Part shown: piece after piece, positions 1 through 10,677 of the stretch
Position numbering within the stretch: the first letter of the stretch is position 1
How the letters are laid out: each line of letters starts with the position of its first letter
Assembly: GCA_964628235.1 (NCBI GenBank)
Contig: CAZVLU010000014.1
Location: 1 to 64,000 of the forward strand
DNA from: CAMAVH01 sp964628235
GTDB taxonomy: Bacteria > Pseudomonadota > Alphaproteobacteria > SMXQ01
Length of the DNA: 64,000 bases
Direction of reading: 5' to 3'
Translations under genes and position numbers: made by a program
The notes under the pieces: model-generated
Told to the model about the DNA's origin: nothing
Seen by the model: only the letters and a program-made list of their open reading frames with translations
Database searches by the model: none

Positions 1-41
1 TTCGCCCGGCATAGCGGGCAAAACCCAAGGAATCTGCGGCA

Positions 42-70
42 TTGACGGATATGGGGGCGGCGGCTATAAA
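42..70 (+). promoter_or_regulatory. Sigma-70-type promoter of rpsT
   Basis: TTGACG at 42-47 and TATAAA at 65-70 are separated by 17 bases, a near-consensus housekeeping promoter. The expected start of transcription is about 50 bases before the rpsT start codon. A strong promoter fits a ribosomal protein gene. No transcript data support it. Confidence 0.7.
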
Positions 71-121
71 CCCCGCCTTTCCGATATTCCCTCGAATAGA
101 CGATCCAGCAAAGGCTGAGCC

Positions 122-382
122 ATGGCCAATATCAAGTCCTCTAAGAAGCGGGCTAAGCAAAGCGTGAAGCGCGCCGCGATCAATCACTCTCGCCTGACGC
201 AAGTGCGCGGCGCGGTGAAGAGCGTCGAAGTCGCGATCGCGTCCGGCAAGAAGGACGAAGCTGCCGCCGCCCTGAAGGCCGCGCAGCCTCAGATGATGCG
301 CGGCGTCAGCAAAGGCGTCGTGCTCAAGAACACGATGTCGCGCAAGCTGTCGCGCCTGTCGGCGCGCGTGAAGGCGCTCTAA
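122..382 (+). CDS. rpsT: 30S ribosomal protein S20
   Basis: The 86-residue, very basic protein begins MANIKSSKKRAKQ, the characteristic start of bacterial S20, and has the usual family length. S20 binds 16S rRNA early in assembly of the small subunit. The sequence is helical and rich in Lys, Arg and Ala throughout, as expected for S20's helix bundle. The gene stands alone with its own promoter and a strong terminator behind it. Location just upstream of dnaA is common in alphaproteobacteria. Confidence 0.97.
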   Translation: MANIKSSKKRAKQSVKRAAINHSRLTQVRGAVKSVEVAIASGKKDEAAAALKAAQPQMMRGVSKGVVLKNTMSRKLSRLSARVKAL

Positions 383-468
383 CGGAGGCACTCGCCGCTC
401 GCGCGAGGAAAGCTTTCGACGCCGAAGTGTTTTTCTTGCGCGACGTTTGATTGCGCACGCGAATTCAA

Positions 469-508
469 AAAATGCCCGCCTCGTTTGATCGAGGCGGGCA
501 TTTTCTTT
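469..508 (+). terminator. Intrinsic terminator after rpsT
   Basis: A 15-base arm (469-483) pairs with 490-504 around a 6-base loop. The stem contains TGCCCGCCTCG and its complement and is followed by a T-rich run (TTTTCTTTT). It lies about 90 bases past the rpsT stop and should end the rpsT transcript. Confidence 0.85.
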
Positions 509-722
509 TCGCCTGCGGCGCCTTTTCGCCAGGCGCTTTGCTTTCATCAGGCATTTTCTTTCGAGTAGGCCCGCCGAATATTCCGTGCGTCGTCGCAAGT
601 CATTCCATTGCTGTGATTTATTGCCGCCATACTCTCCGCCAATGGAAATATAGGAAAAATTCATCACGATCGCGCAGGGACTCTTTTCGTCGCATGAGTC
701 AACACGGGAACATCGCGCGCAC

Positions 723-739
723 GGCTAAAAATTTTTGCC
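723..739. repeat. A-tract near-palindrome, copy 1
   Basis: GGC-T-AAAAATTTTT-GCC is a near-perfect palindrome with an A5T5 core, in GC-rich surroundings upstream of dnaA. It resembles the element at 857-873 in its A/T core and its GC-rich ends. It could be a bent-DNA or protein-binding site; no function is shown. Confidence 0.4.
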
Positions 740-856
740 GTTCTCCCTTCGATCACGTTGCACGCCTGAGGGTGCATGGCTAGAGTCCGCCTCCACCCCG
801 GTCGTCAAGTCGGACGCCGACCTTTCCGATGGCCGGGGACACCCATCGGATATATT

Positions 857-873
857 GCCGAAAATTTTTCGGC
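857..873. repeat. A-tract palindrome, copy 2
   Basis: GCCGAAAA-T-TTTTCGGC is a perfect 17-base palindrome around one central base, 134 bases after a similar A-tract palindrome at 723-739. There is no long T run beyond it, so it does not look like an ordinary terminator. It is a candidate regulatory or origin-associated site. Confidence 0.4.
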
Positions 874-1057
874 ATAGGGCCGCCAGTTCGTAAGCGACGT
901 TTTCGTTCCTGGTGTGCGTAAGTACTTTAGCGCGGTGCGCGAGTTCATTGCGCCGCTGACCGTGTGCGTTGTTTGATGTGTTGTACGCGTGAGTGATCGT
1001 CGGACCGCCGCTTGAGATAATCGGGGGCGCGTGACAGGCGAGGCAGGGGAGCCAGGC

Positions 1058-1525
1058 ATGGCAGATCAATCGCAGCGCACTTCGGGGGAAGCTAGCGCTG
1101 CTCCGGGTGATGGATACGCCGGTGACGTTACCGCCGCGCAAGCGTGGAGCATCCTCAAGGATGCGCCCGACGCGTTGCTGGTCGATGTGCGCACGCAGCC
1201 CGAATGGGTCTTCGTCGGCGTGCCCGACTTGAGCTCGATCGGCAAGCGCGCGTCCTTCGTGCCGTGGCAGGTGTTCCCTTCCATGCAAGTCAATGCCGAA
1301 TTCGCCAAGCAGGTCCAGGCCGCCGGCGCCGTGCCGGGCGCGCCGGTGCTGTTCCTGTGCCGCTCCGGCGCGCGCTCGCGCGCCGCCGCTATCGCGTTGA
1401 GCAAGCTGGGCTTCGACCGCGTCTACAACATTTCGGGCGGTTTCGAAGGCCCCCACGACGCCAATAAGCACCGCGGCGTGGCCGATGGCTGGAAAGCCGC
1501 CGGACTCCCTTGGGTTCAGGATTGA
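1058..1525 (+). CDS. Rhodanese-like domain protein
   Basis: A 155-residue single rhodanese domain. Residues about 22-150 carry the family pattern: LLVDVRT near residue 40, the active-site loop CRSGARS with Cys at about residue 101, and the GGFEG turn afterwards. Rhodaneses carry sulfane sulfur on this cysteine as a persulfide; the acceptor here is unknown. The start MADQSQ is preferred over an in-frame start 27 bases earlier, because the residues before it look non-coding. The stop is only 8 bases before the preferred dnaA start, so the two genes are probably co-transcribed and may be translationally coupled. Confidence 0.88.
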   Translation: MADQSQRTSGEASAAPGDGYAGDVTAAQAWSILKDAPDALLVDVRTQPEWVFVGVPDLSSIGKRASFVPWQVFPSMQVNAEFAKQVQAAGAVPGAPVLFLCRSGARSRAAAIALSKLGFDRVYNISGGFEGPHDANKHRGVADGWKAAGLPWVQD

Positions 1526-1533
1526 AAGAACAA

Positions 1534-3036
1534 ATGAGCTTGGAGTCCGGCATTCCCATGTCTTCCCCGTCTTCGTCCGTCAGCGCCGCCACTGCCGCCC
1601 AGTGGGACCGCGTCCTGGGCCGTTTGCGTGTCGAATTCGGCGACGCTGTGTTCAAGAGCTGGCTGAAGCCGCTCACCTTCGCCAATGCCGGCGAAGGCGA
1701 AGTCGTCGTCAGCGTGCCGACGCGCTTCATGCGCGATTGGGTCGAGCGGCATTATCTCGACCGCATCCGCGCCATCTGGAGCGAGGAGAATTCCAGCGTG
1801 CGCGCGGTTTCCGTGCGCGTGCATCGTCCGGCGACGCCCAAGGCGGCGGCGCTCGGCCCCAACGGACTCGGCGTGCCGCAGAACGGCAATGGCAACGGCA
1901 ATGGTGCCAGCAACGGGACTGGCAATGCCGCGAGCAACGGGAATGGGCACGCCGCCACGCCCCAGGCGCCGGCGGTTCACAGCGGCAGCGAAGACCGCGC
2001 CGACATTTCAGCGCCGCTCGATCCGCGCTTCACCTTCGAGAATTTCGTCGTCGGCAAATCGAACGAGTTCGCCTATGCCGCCGCCCGCCGTTTGGCCGAA
2101 GCCAAAACCGTGCCGTTCAACCCGCTGTTCCTCTACGGCGGCGTCGGCCTCGGCAAGACGCATCTGATGCACGCCATCGCCTGGGCGATCCGCGAGCGAA
2201 ATCCGGCCAAGCGCGTGATCTATCTCTCGGCCGAGAAGTTCATGTACCAGTTCATTCGTGCGCTGCGCTTCCGCGACACCATGGCCTTCAAAGAACAGTT
2301 CCGCTCGGTCGACGTGCTGATGATCGACGACGTGCAATTCATCTCCGGGCGCGATTCGACGCAAGAGGAATTCTTCCACACCTTCAATGCCTTGGTCGAT
2401 CAGAACAAGCAGATCGTGATATCCGCCGACAAGTCGCCATCCGACTTGGAAGGCATGGAAGACCGCATGAAGTCGCGTTTGGGTTGGGGTTTGGTCGCCG
2501 ATATTCACCAAACCGACTACGAATTGCGCCTCTCCATCTTGCAATCGAAGGGCGAAAAGCTAGCCGGCGCCGGCGCCAACGTGCCGCCCAAGGTGCTGGA
2601 ATTCCTCGCCCACAAGATCACCTCCAACGTCCGCGAGCTCGAGGGCGCGCTCAACCGCGTCGTCGCCCACGCCACCCTGGTCGGCCGCGAGATATCGCTG
2701 GAAACCGCCCAGGACGTGCTGCACGACCTGCTGCGCGCCAACGACCGCCGCGTCACCATCGAGGAAATCCAAAAGCGCGTTGCCGAGCATTTCAACATCC
2801 GCATCTCGGACATGTCCTCGGCCCGTCGCGCCCGCGCCGTGGCTCGCCCGCGCCAAGTGGCCATGTATCTCGCCAAGCAGCTCACCTCGCGCTCGCTCCC
2901 CGAGATCGGCCGCAAGTTCGGCGGTCGCGACCACACCACGGTGATGCATGCGGTGCGCAAGGTCGAAGAGCTGCGCGCCGGCGATTCGAGCTTCTCGGAA
3001 GACATCGATCTGTTGCGCCGGATGCTGGAAAGCTAA
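1534..3036 (+). CDS. dnaA: Chromosomal replication initiator protein DnaA
   Basis: A 500-residue AAA+ initiator that binds DnaA boxes at oriC and opens the duplex. The N-terminal interaction domain begins WDRVLGRLRVEFGDAVFKSWLKPL. A low-complexity Asn/Gly linker at about 117-140 follows. Walker A GGVGLGKT ends near residue 209 (Lys 208) and Walker B LMIDD lies near 262-266. The C-terminal DNA-binding domain has the DnaA signature GGRDHTTVMHA (DHTT at 466-469). The ATG at 1534 is chosen; a TTG at 1510 would overlap the rhodanese gene, and an ATG at 1558 is also possible. Length is slightly above the family average because of the linker. Confidence 0.97.
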   Translation: MSLESGIPMSSPSSSVSAATAAQWDRVLGRLRVEFGDAVFKSWLKPLTFANAGEGEVVVSVPTRFMRDWVERHYLDRIRAIWSEENSSVRAVSVRVHRPATPKAAALGPNGLGVPQNGNGNGNGASNGTGNAASNGNGHAATPQAPAVHSGSEDRADISAPLDPRFTFENFVVGKSNEFAYAAARRLAEAKTVPFNPLFLYGGVGLGKTHLMHAIAWAIRERNPAKRVIYLSAEKFMYQFIRALRFRDTMAFKEQFRSVDVLMIDDVQFISGRDSTQEEFFHTFNALVDQNKQIVISADKSPSDLEGMEDRMKSRLGWGLVADIHQTDYELRLSILQSKGEKLAGAGANVPPKVLEFLAHKITSNVRELEGALNRVVAHATLVGREISLETAQDVLHDLLRANDRRVTIEEIQKRVAEHFNIRISDMSSARRARAVARPRQVAMYLAKQLTSRSLPEIGRKFGGRDHTTVMHAVRKVEELRAGDSSFSEDIDLLRRMLES

Positions 3037-3064
3037 GCCAGTCGGGCGCGCCGGCGAGTGCTTG

Positions 3065-3093
3065 AAAAACCGCCCCTTTTGGGGCGGTTTTTT
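3065..3093 (+). terminator. Intrinsic terminator after dnaA
   Basis: AAAAACCGCCCC pairs perfectly with GGGGCGGTTTTT around a TTTT loop, and the 3' arm runs into a T6 tract. It lies 28 bases past the dnaA stop and should separate the dnaA transcript from dnaN. Confidence 0.9.
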
Positions 3094-3140
3094 ATTGCCA
3101 GCGAGGCCAACGCGGCGATGCCGGAAGGGCGCGATTCGCT

Positions 3141-3168
3141 TTGGGAATCCAAGCGGTTCTGTTACAAT
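3141..3168 (+). promoter_or_regulatory. Putative promoter of dnaN
   Basis: TTGGGA (3141-3146) and TACAAT (3163-3168) are 16 bases apart. This is the best sigma-70-like pair between the dnaA terminator and the dnaN start and implies a leader of about 155 bases. A small GCCCC/GGGGC hairpin followed by TTTTCTCT (3200-3220) lies in that leader and could act as a weak attenuator. Confidence 0.5.
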
Positions 3169-3331
3169 CGGCGACCGGCCGCGAGCCTGCTGTCGCCCGG
3201 CCCCGTTGGGGCTTTTCTCTCAACTTTCGAGAGGGCGATTCGCAGGGGCCAGGCCGGGCCCCGCCGATGCATCGCGCGGCGGCAACAGACGGCGGGAACC
3301 GATCCTTGATCCTTCAGCAGTTTTTCCAATC

Positions 3332-4447
3332 ATGAAACTCACCATCGAACGCGCCGCCCTGCTGCGCGCCCTGGGCCACGTCCAGAGCGTCGTCGAACGC
3401 CGCAACACCATTCCGATCCTGTCCAACGTCCTGCTCGAGGCCCAGTCGGGCAAGCTCAAGTTGACGGCGACCGACATGGATCTGGCCATCGCCGAGGCGG
3501 TCGACGCCCAGGTGGCGACCGCCGGGGCCACCACAGCCTCCGCCCATACGCTCTACGACATCGTCCGCAAGCTGCCGGACGGCGCCCAGGTGGAGCTGGC
3601 CCAGAAGGGCGAAAACGCGCCGCTGACGATCCGCGCTGGGCGCTCGGTCTTCACCCTGCAATGCCTGCCGCCGGCCGATTTCCCGGTGATGACCAAGGAC
3701 AAGCTGCCGCACGAGTTCACGGTGACGGCCGACGAGCTCAAGGGCCTGATCGACCATACCCGCTTCGCCATCTCCACCGAGGAGACGCGCTACTACCTGA
3801 ACGGCATCTACCTGCATGCCAACAAGGAAGCCGGCGGCGTGCTGCGCGCCGTCGCCACCGACGGCCATCGCCTGGCCCGCTTCCAGGTGCCGATGCCCAA
3901 GGGCGCCGCCGAGATGCCGGGCATCATCATTCCGCGCAAGACCGTCGCCGAACTGCGCAAGCTGCTCGACGAGTCGGAAGGCAATGTCGAGCTGTCGCTG
4001 TCGGACACCAAAATCCGCTTCGCCTTCGGCGACGCCGCCATGACCTCCAAGCTGATCGACGGCACCTTCCCCGATTACGAGCGGGTGATTCCGTCGGGCA
4101 ACGACAAGATCCTCGAAGTGCCCTGCAAGGCCTTCGCTTCCGCCGTCGACCGCGTCTCGACCATCTCGACCGAGAAGTCGCGCGCCGTGAAGCTGGCCGT
4201 CGGCAAGGGCTCTTTGACCCTGTCGGCCACCAGCCTGGACAACGGCAGCGCCGTCGAAGAGCTGGAGGTGAGCTTCGACGCCGAGCCGCTCGAAATCGGC
4301 TTCAACTCGCGCTACCTGCTCGACATCACCGAACGTATCGCCGGGGATAGCGTCCAATTCACCATGGCCGACGGCGCGTCGCCGACGTTGGTGCGCGACG
4401 TCGACGACGCCGCAGCGCTCTACGTCCTCATGCCGATGCGGGTTTGA
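3332..4447 (+). CDS. dnaN: DNA polymerase III subunit beta (sliding clamp)
   Basis: A 371-residue protein starting MKLTIERAALLRALGHVQ, the typical clamp N-terminus, and ending YVLMPMRV. It has the usual length and the three-domain repeat of the clamp. The middle contains TRFAISTEETRYYLNGIYLH and DGHRLA, both typical of the family. It forms the ring that tethers the replicative polymerase to DNA. The frame is open much further upstream, but this ATG matches the family start exactly. It lies between dnaA and recF in the classical order and has its own leader after the dnaA terminator. Confidence 0.97.
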   Translation: MKLTIERAALLRALGHVQSVVERRNTIPILSNVLLEAQSGKLKLTATDMDLAIAEAVDAQVATAGATTASAHTLYDIVRKLPDGAQVELAQKGENAPLTIRAGRSVFTLQCLPPADFPVMTKDKLPHEFTVTADELKGLIDHTRFAISTEETRYYLNGIYLHANKEAGGVLRAVATDGHRLARFQVPMPKGAAEMPGIIIPRKTVAELRKLLDESEGNVELSLSDTKIRFAFGDAAMTSKLIDGTFPDYERVIPSGNDKILEVPCKAFASAVDRVSTISTEKSRAVKLAVGKGSLTLSATSLDNGSAVEELEVSFDAEPLEIGFNSRYLLDITERIAGDSVQFTMADGASPTLVRDVDDAAALYVLMPMRV

Positions 4448-4521
4448 GCCGGGCGTCACCCTGGAGGATTCGAGAACTGCACGCGCCTCTGCCCAGCGCT
4501 GAACGAGGTTCCGAGTCGGGC

Positions 4522-5796
4522 GTGCCGAACCTTGAGCCGCGTCCCGCGCATGTTGACGATCACGCGCGCCCCGCGCGCATCGAGAATAACGCGCGTCCCG
4601 CGCGGTTTGCCGTCACCCGTCTGGCGCTGACCGATTACCGCTGCTACGCCGCTCTGCGCCTCGAAACCGATGGCCGCAGCGTCGTCCTCGTCGGGCCGAA
4701 CGGCGCGGGCAAGACCAATCTGCTCGAAGCGATTTCGTTCTTGGCGCCCGGGCGCGGCCTGCGCAACGCGCGGCTCGCCGAAGTCGACCGGCTGGGCAAG
4801 GAGCGCGCCGAATCCGCTTGGGCGGTGGCTGCGACCATCGCGACGCCGGACGGCGAGATCGCCGTCGGCACCGGGCGCGATCCGGCAATCAGCGCAGGCA
4901 GCGATGGCGAGGAGTCCGACCGCCGTGCCGAAAAGCGTCTGGTGCGGCTCGATGGCCAGCCGGCCAAGGGCGCCAGCCTGCTCGGCGAAGTGATGAGCGT
5001 GCTGTGGCTGACCCCGGCGATGGACCGTCTGTTCGTCGAGGGCGCTGCTGGCCGCCGACGCTTCTTGGACCGCTTGGTCTTCGGTCTCGATTCGGCCCAT
5101 GCCGGGCGTATCACGGCCTATGAGCGCGCCATGCGCGAGCGCGCCAAGCTGTTGCGCGGCCCGCGTGAAGGCCGCGGCCCGGCCGATCCGCATTGGCTGG
5201 CGGCGCTCGAGCAAAGCATGGCCGAGCGCGCCATCGCCATCGCGGCGGCGCGTCTGGAGACTGTCGCTGCGCTGAATCTGGCGGCGGGAGAAGGATTGGG
5301 GCCGTTCCCGACCGCCGAGATCGCGGTCGAGGGCGAGACCGAGCGCTGGCTGGAGAGCCAGCCGGCGCTGGCCTGCGAAGAGCGTTTGATGGCGGCCCTG
5401 GCCGCTGCGCGCGGCCATGACGCCGAGACCGGCGGCGCCGGCAGCGGCCCGCACCGCAGCGATCTGGCGGTGACGCACGCGGCCCGGCGCATGCCGGCGC
5501 ATCTCTGCTCGACCGGCGAGCAGAAGGCGCTGCTGACCGGCATCGTGCTGGCGAACTTGCGCTTGCAGGCGCGCCGGCCGCGCTTCGGCGGCCGCGCCGC
5601 CGTGCCGATCTTGCTGATGGACGAGGTGGCGGCGCATCTGGACGAAGCCCACCGCCGCGCTTTGTTCGCCGAGATCGACGCGCTTGGCGTGCAGGCCTGG
5701 ATGACCGGCACCGATGCAGCGTTGTTCGCGCCGCTCGCCGAGACGGCGCAGATGTTCCGCGTCGCCGCCGCAACTGTTTCGAGAACGAGTTTCTGA
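4522..5796 (+). CDS. recF: DNA replication and repair protein RecF
   Basis: An SMC-like ATPase that helps load RecA at single-strand gaps. Walker A GPNGAGKTNLLEAIS is in the N-terminal part, the ABC-type signature STGEQKALL near residue 330, and Walker B LLMDEVAAHLD follows. Family proteins begin close to RLALTDYRCY, about 30 residues into this model. The frame has a TTG at 4444 overlapping the dnaN stop and a GTG at 4522; I chose the GTG, but no good ATG exists and the start is uncertain. The extra N-terminal residues contain three copies of a 27-base degenerate repeat. Confidence 0.93.
   Translation: MPNLEPRPAHVDDHARPARIENNARPARFAVTRLALTDYRCYAALRLETDGRSVVLVGPNGAGKTNLLEAISFLAPGRGLRNARLAEVDRLGKERAESAWAVAATIATPDGEIAVGTGRDPAISAGSDGEESDRRAEKRLVRLDGQPAKGASLLGEVMSVLWLTPAMDRLFVEGAAGRRRFLDRLVFGLDSAHAGRITAYERAMRERAKLLRGPREGRGPADPHWLAALEQSMAERAIAIAAARLETVAALNLAAGEGLGPFPTAEIAVEGETERWLESQPALACEERLMAALAAARGHDAETGGAGSGPHRSDLAVTHAARRMPAHLCSTGEQKALLTGIVLANLRLQARRPRFGGRAAVPILLMDEVAAHLDEAHRRALFAEIDALGVQAWMTGTDAALFAPLAETAQMFRVAAATVSRTSF
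4541..4612 (+). repeat. 27-base degenerate tandem repeat in the 5' part of recF
   Basis: GTCCCGCGCA at 4541, GCCCCGCGCG at 4568 and GTCCCGCGCG at 4595 start three units spaced exactly 27 bases apart. In the recF frame they encode the nine-residue repeats RPAHVDDHA, RPARIENNA and a partial RPARFAV. They lie upstream of the conserved RecF N-terminus, so they may be a non-conserved extension or an untranslated leader. Confidence 0.6.
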
Positions 5797-5846
5797 TTTT
5801 TTGATCGCGTGAGTTTTAGGGCGGAGCGCCGCCGAGAGAGATCGCC

Positions 5847-8321
<2,475 letters not shown>

Positions 8322-8499
8322 CGGGGTTGGGAACTTTTGCCTCTTGGCGCGGTTTAAGCAGCAGGGGGCCGTGTATTTTGCGTGACGGGTCGCCTCGGCC
8401 TTTCGCCGTTGGCGCAGGCTGTGCCACAACCTCGCCATAAACGGCTTTTAGACAGCCCCAAATAGCCAAGCATCCGCAGTTTCAGAGGCCTGTCGCCCG
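8322..8499. other. Intergenic region gyrB to the penicillin-binding protein gene
   Basis: These 178 bases contain no gene that I can support. I see no clear terminator hairpin after gyrB and no convincing promoter pair before the next gene, so read-through transcription is possible. Confidence 0.4.
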
Positions 8500-10674
8500 A
8501 TGGCGAACCGTCGCAAACCTTCGCGCTACGATAATAAGCCCGACCGCCCCTCGGGCGGCTGGGACGATGAGCGCCCGCGCCGCAAGAAAAGCGGCGGCAC
8601 GTCGGCCAGTCCCTTCGCCGGCGTCAGCGCCTTTTTCGGCGGCCTGTTCAAGCGCTCTTCCACGCCGGCGGGCAAGGGCAAGACGGGCGCGAAGCGATCC
8701 CTCGGCCGCCGCATCGCCTTCGGCACGCTGAAATGGGGCTTCATCGCCGGCATCTGGGGCGCCTTGGCGCTCGGCGGCGTCATCGCCTATTACGCCTATG
8801 ACATGCCGCGCATGGACGGCATCCCGCAGCTCGCCAAGCGTCCGGCGGTGACTTTGCTCGCGCGCGACGGCACGCCCTTCGCCTATTTCGGCGACTCGTC
8901 GGCGCCGCCGGTGCCGGTCAAGGAGATGTCGCCCTATCTGCCGCAAGCGGTGATGGCGATCGAGGATCGGCGCTACTACAGCCATTTCGGCATGGACCCG
9001 ATCGGCCTGCTGCGCGCGATCTACGCCAACATCCGCGCCGGCGGCGTGACGCAGGGCGGCTCGACCATCACCCAGCAACTCGCCAAGAACCTGTTTCTCA
9101 CGCCCGAGCGCACGCTCAAGCGCAAGATCCAAGAGGTGCTGGTCGCCTTCTGGCTCGAGAATCATTACAGCAAGGACGAGCTGTTCACGCTCTATCTCAA
9201 CCGCGTTTATCTCGGCGCCGGCACCTTCGGCGTCGTGGCGGCGGCCGACCGCTACTTTGACAAGAAGGTACAGGAGCTGACGCTGCCCGAGGCGGCGATG
9301 CTCGCCGGCTTGCTGCAAGCGCCGTCGCGCTATGCGCCGACCCGCGACATGGCGCGCGCCGAACGCCGCGCCGACGTGGTGCTCGCCGCCATGGCCGACG
9401 CCGGTTTCATCACGCCGGCGCAAGCCAAGGCGGCGCAGGCCGAGCCGGTGAAACTGGCGCGCCAGAGCGACCGCATCGGGCGCTATTTCGCCGATTGGGC
9501 GCTCGATCAGGTCAACGGCTATGTCGGCGGCGTCACCTCCGACATCACCGTGCAGACCACCATCGATCTCAACATCCAGCGCGCCGCCGAGCAGAAGCTG
9601 GCGCAGCTCATCAAGACCAATGGCGAGAAGTTCGCCGTCGATCAGGGCGCCATCCTCGTCATGGATCCGGCGGGCGCGGTGCGCGCCATGGCCGGCGGCG
9701 TCGATTATGCGGCAAGCCAGTTCAACCGCGCGACCCGCGCGCTGCGCCAGCCCGGCTCGGCCTTCAAGGTCTTCGACTATGTCGCCGCGCTCGACGCCGG
9801 CATGACGCCCGACAGCGGTTTCACCGATGCGCCATTCCGCGTCGGCGACTATGCGCCGCGCAATTACGAAGGCACCTATCGCGGCCCGGTGACGATGGAG
9901 CAGGCGGTGGCCCATTCGGTCAACACCGTGGCGGTGCAGGTGCTGCAACAGGTCGGCGTCGATCGCGTCATCCAATGGGCGCGCCGGCTCGGCATCACCT
10001 CGCCGCTCAAGCGCGAGTCGGGCTTGGCGCTCGGCGCCAGCGAAGTGACGCTGCTGGAAATCACCTCGGCCTACGCCGCCTTCGCCAACGAAGGCGCCGG
10101 CGTCTGGGCTTACGGCGTCACCGAAGTGAAGGACAGCTTCGACACGGTGGTCTATCGCCGGCTCGGCTCGGGCCCCGGCCTGCGCATGAGCCCGCGCATG
10201 ATCGCCGACATGAACCGCATGCTCGGCGCGGTGATTTCCTACGGCACCGGCCGCGCCGCCAACATCGGCCGCCCGGCCTACGGCAAGACCGGCACCAACG
10301 AGGATTACCGCGACGCCTGGTTCGTCGGCTACAGCGCCGACTATGTCGCCGGCGTCTGGCTCGGCAACGACGACCGCACGCCGATGAAACGCGTCGCCGG
10401 CGGCGGCCTGCCGGCGCAGCTATGGCGCGATGTCATGCTCGAAGCGCATAAGGGCTTGCCGTCGCGCGGCGTGAATTCCGCGCCGATCATGGCCGACGCC
10501 TACACGCCGCCGCAGGCATCCGGCGGTTCCGTGTGGGACAATCTGTTCGGCGCGGTGATGTCGCTTGGCGGCGGTAGCCAACCGCGCAACGCCGAGCCGC
10601 GCGCCACTGAACAGCGCCGTCCGGCGCCGCCGATCGTGCGCTACGAATATCCCTCTGATCGCGAAAACCGTTAA
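8500..10674 (+). CDS. Class A penicillin-binding protein (PBP1a family)
   Basis: A 724-residue bifunctional peptidoglycan synthase. A basic cytoplasmic tail of about 65 residues precedes one membrane helix (WGFIAGIWGALALGGVIAYYAY, about 78-99). The glycosyltransferase (GT51) domain has EDRRYYSHFGMD (Glu 155), GGSTITQQLAKNLFL and RKIQE. The transpeptidase domain has all three motifs: SAFK with Ser 420, SVN at 473-475 and KTG at 596-598. Both activities therefore look intact. The C-terminal tail is Pro/Arg-rich. It converges with the minus-strand gene that ends 3 bases later. Confidence 0.93.
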   Translation: MANRRKPSRYDNKPDRPSGGWDDERPRRKKSGGTSASPFAGVSAFFGGLFKRSSTPAGKGKTGAKRSLGRRIAFGTLKWGFIAGIWGALALGGVIAYYAYDMPRMDGIPQLAKRPAVTLLARDGTPFAYFGDSSAPPVPVKEMSPYLPQAVMAIEDRRYYSHFGMDPIGLLRAIYANIRAGGVTQGGSTITQQLAKNLFLTPERTLKRKIQEVLVAFWLENHYSKDELFTLYLNRVYLGAGTFGVVAAADRYFDKKVQELTLPEAAMLAGLLQAPSRYAPTRDMARAERRADVVLAAMADAGFITPAQAKAAQAEPVKLARQSDRIGRYFADWALDQVNGYVGGVTSDITVQTTIDLNIQRAAEQKLAQLIKTNGEKFAVDQGAILVMDPAGAVRAMAGGVDYAASQFNRATRALRQPGSAFKVFDYVAALDAGMTPDSGFTDAPFRVGDYAPRNYEGTYRGPVTMEQAVAHSVNTVAVQVLQQVGVDRVIQWARRLGITSPLKRESGLALGASEVTLLEITSAYAAFANEGAGVWAYGVTEVKDSFDTVVYRRLGSGPGLRMSPRMIADMNRMLGAVISYGTGRAANIGRPAYGKTGTNEDYRDAWFVGYSADYVAGVWLGNDDRTPMKRVAGGGLPAQLWRDVMLEAHKGLPSRGVNSAPIMADAYTPPQASGGSVWDNLFGAVMSLGGGSQPRNAEPRATEQRRPAPPIVRYEYPSDRENR

Positions 10675-10677
10675 AGG

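Larger units (their letters stand above)
510..1057. other. Long intergenic region before rhodanese/dnaA
   Basis: About 550 bases carry no convincing gene on either strand; the open frames here have no recognisable protein. The region is less GC-rich than its surroundings. It holds two A-tract palindromes (723-739 and 857-873) and one weak DnaA-box-like word, TTACGCACA on the minus strand at 913-921, which matches TTATCCACA at 7 of 9 positions. It may hold the dnaA-operon promoter or part of an origin, but no canonical DnaA-box cluster is visible. Confidence 0.4.

Noticed and set aside
4..23. GCCCG/CGGGC hairpin followed by AAAA at the left edge
   Set aside because: There is no T tract on the 3' side on either strand, so it does not fit an intrinsic terminator, and the upstream gene is not in the window.
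612..620. TGTGATTTA as a possible DnaA box
   Set aside because: Its complement matches the consensus TTATCCACA at only 6 of 9 positions, which is expected by chance in a stretch this long.
451..783. Open frame of 110 codons after rpsT
   Set aside because: It runs through the rpsT terminator, has no ribosome-binding site and gives an unrecognisable, Arg/Ser-rich product. I treat the region as non-coding.
1882..1953. Asn/Gly repeat in dnaA as a frameshift or inserted element
   Set aside because: It stays in frame and falls in the variable linker (domain II) of DnaA, where low-complexity sequence is ordinary.
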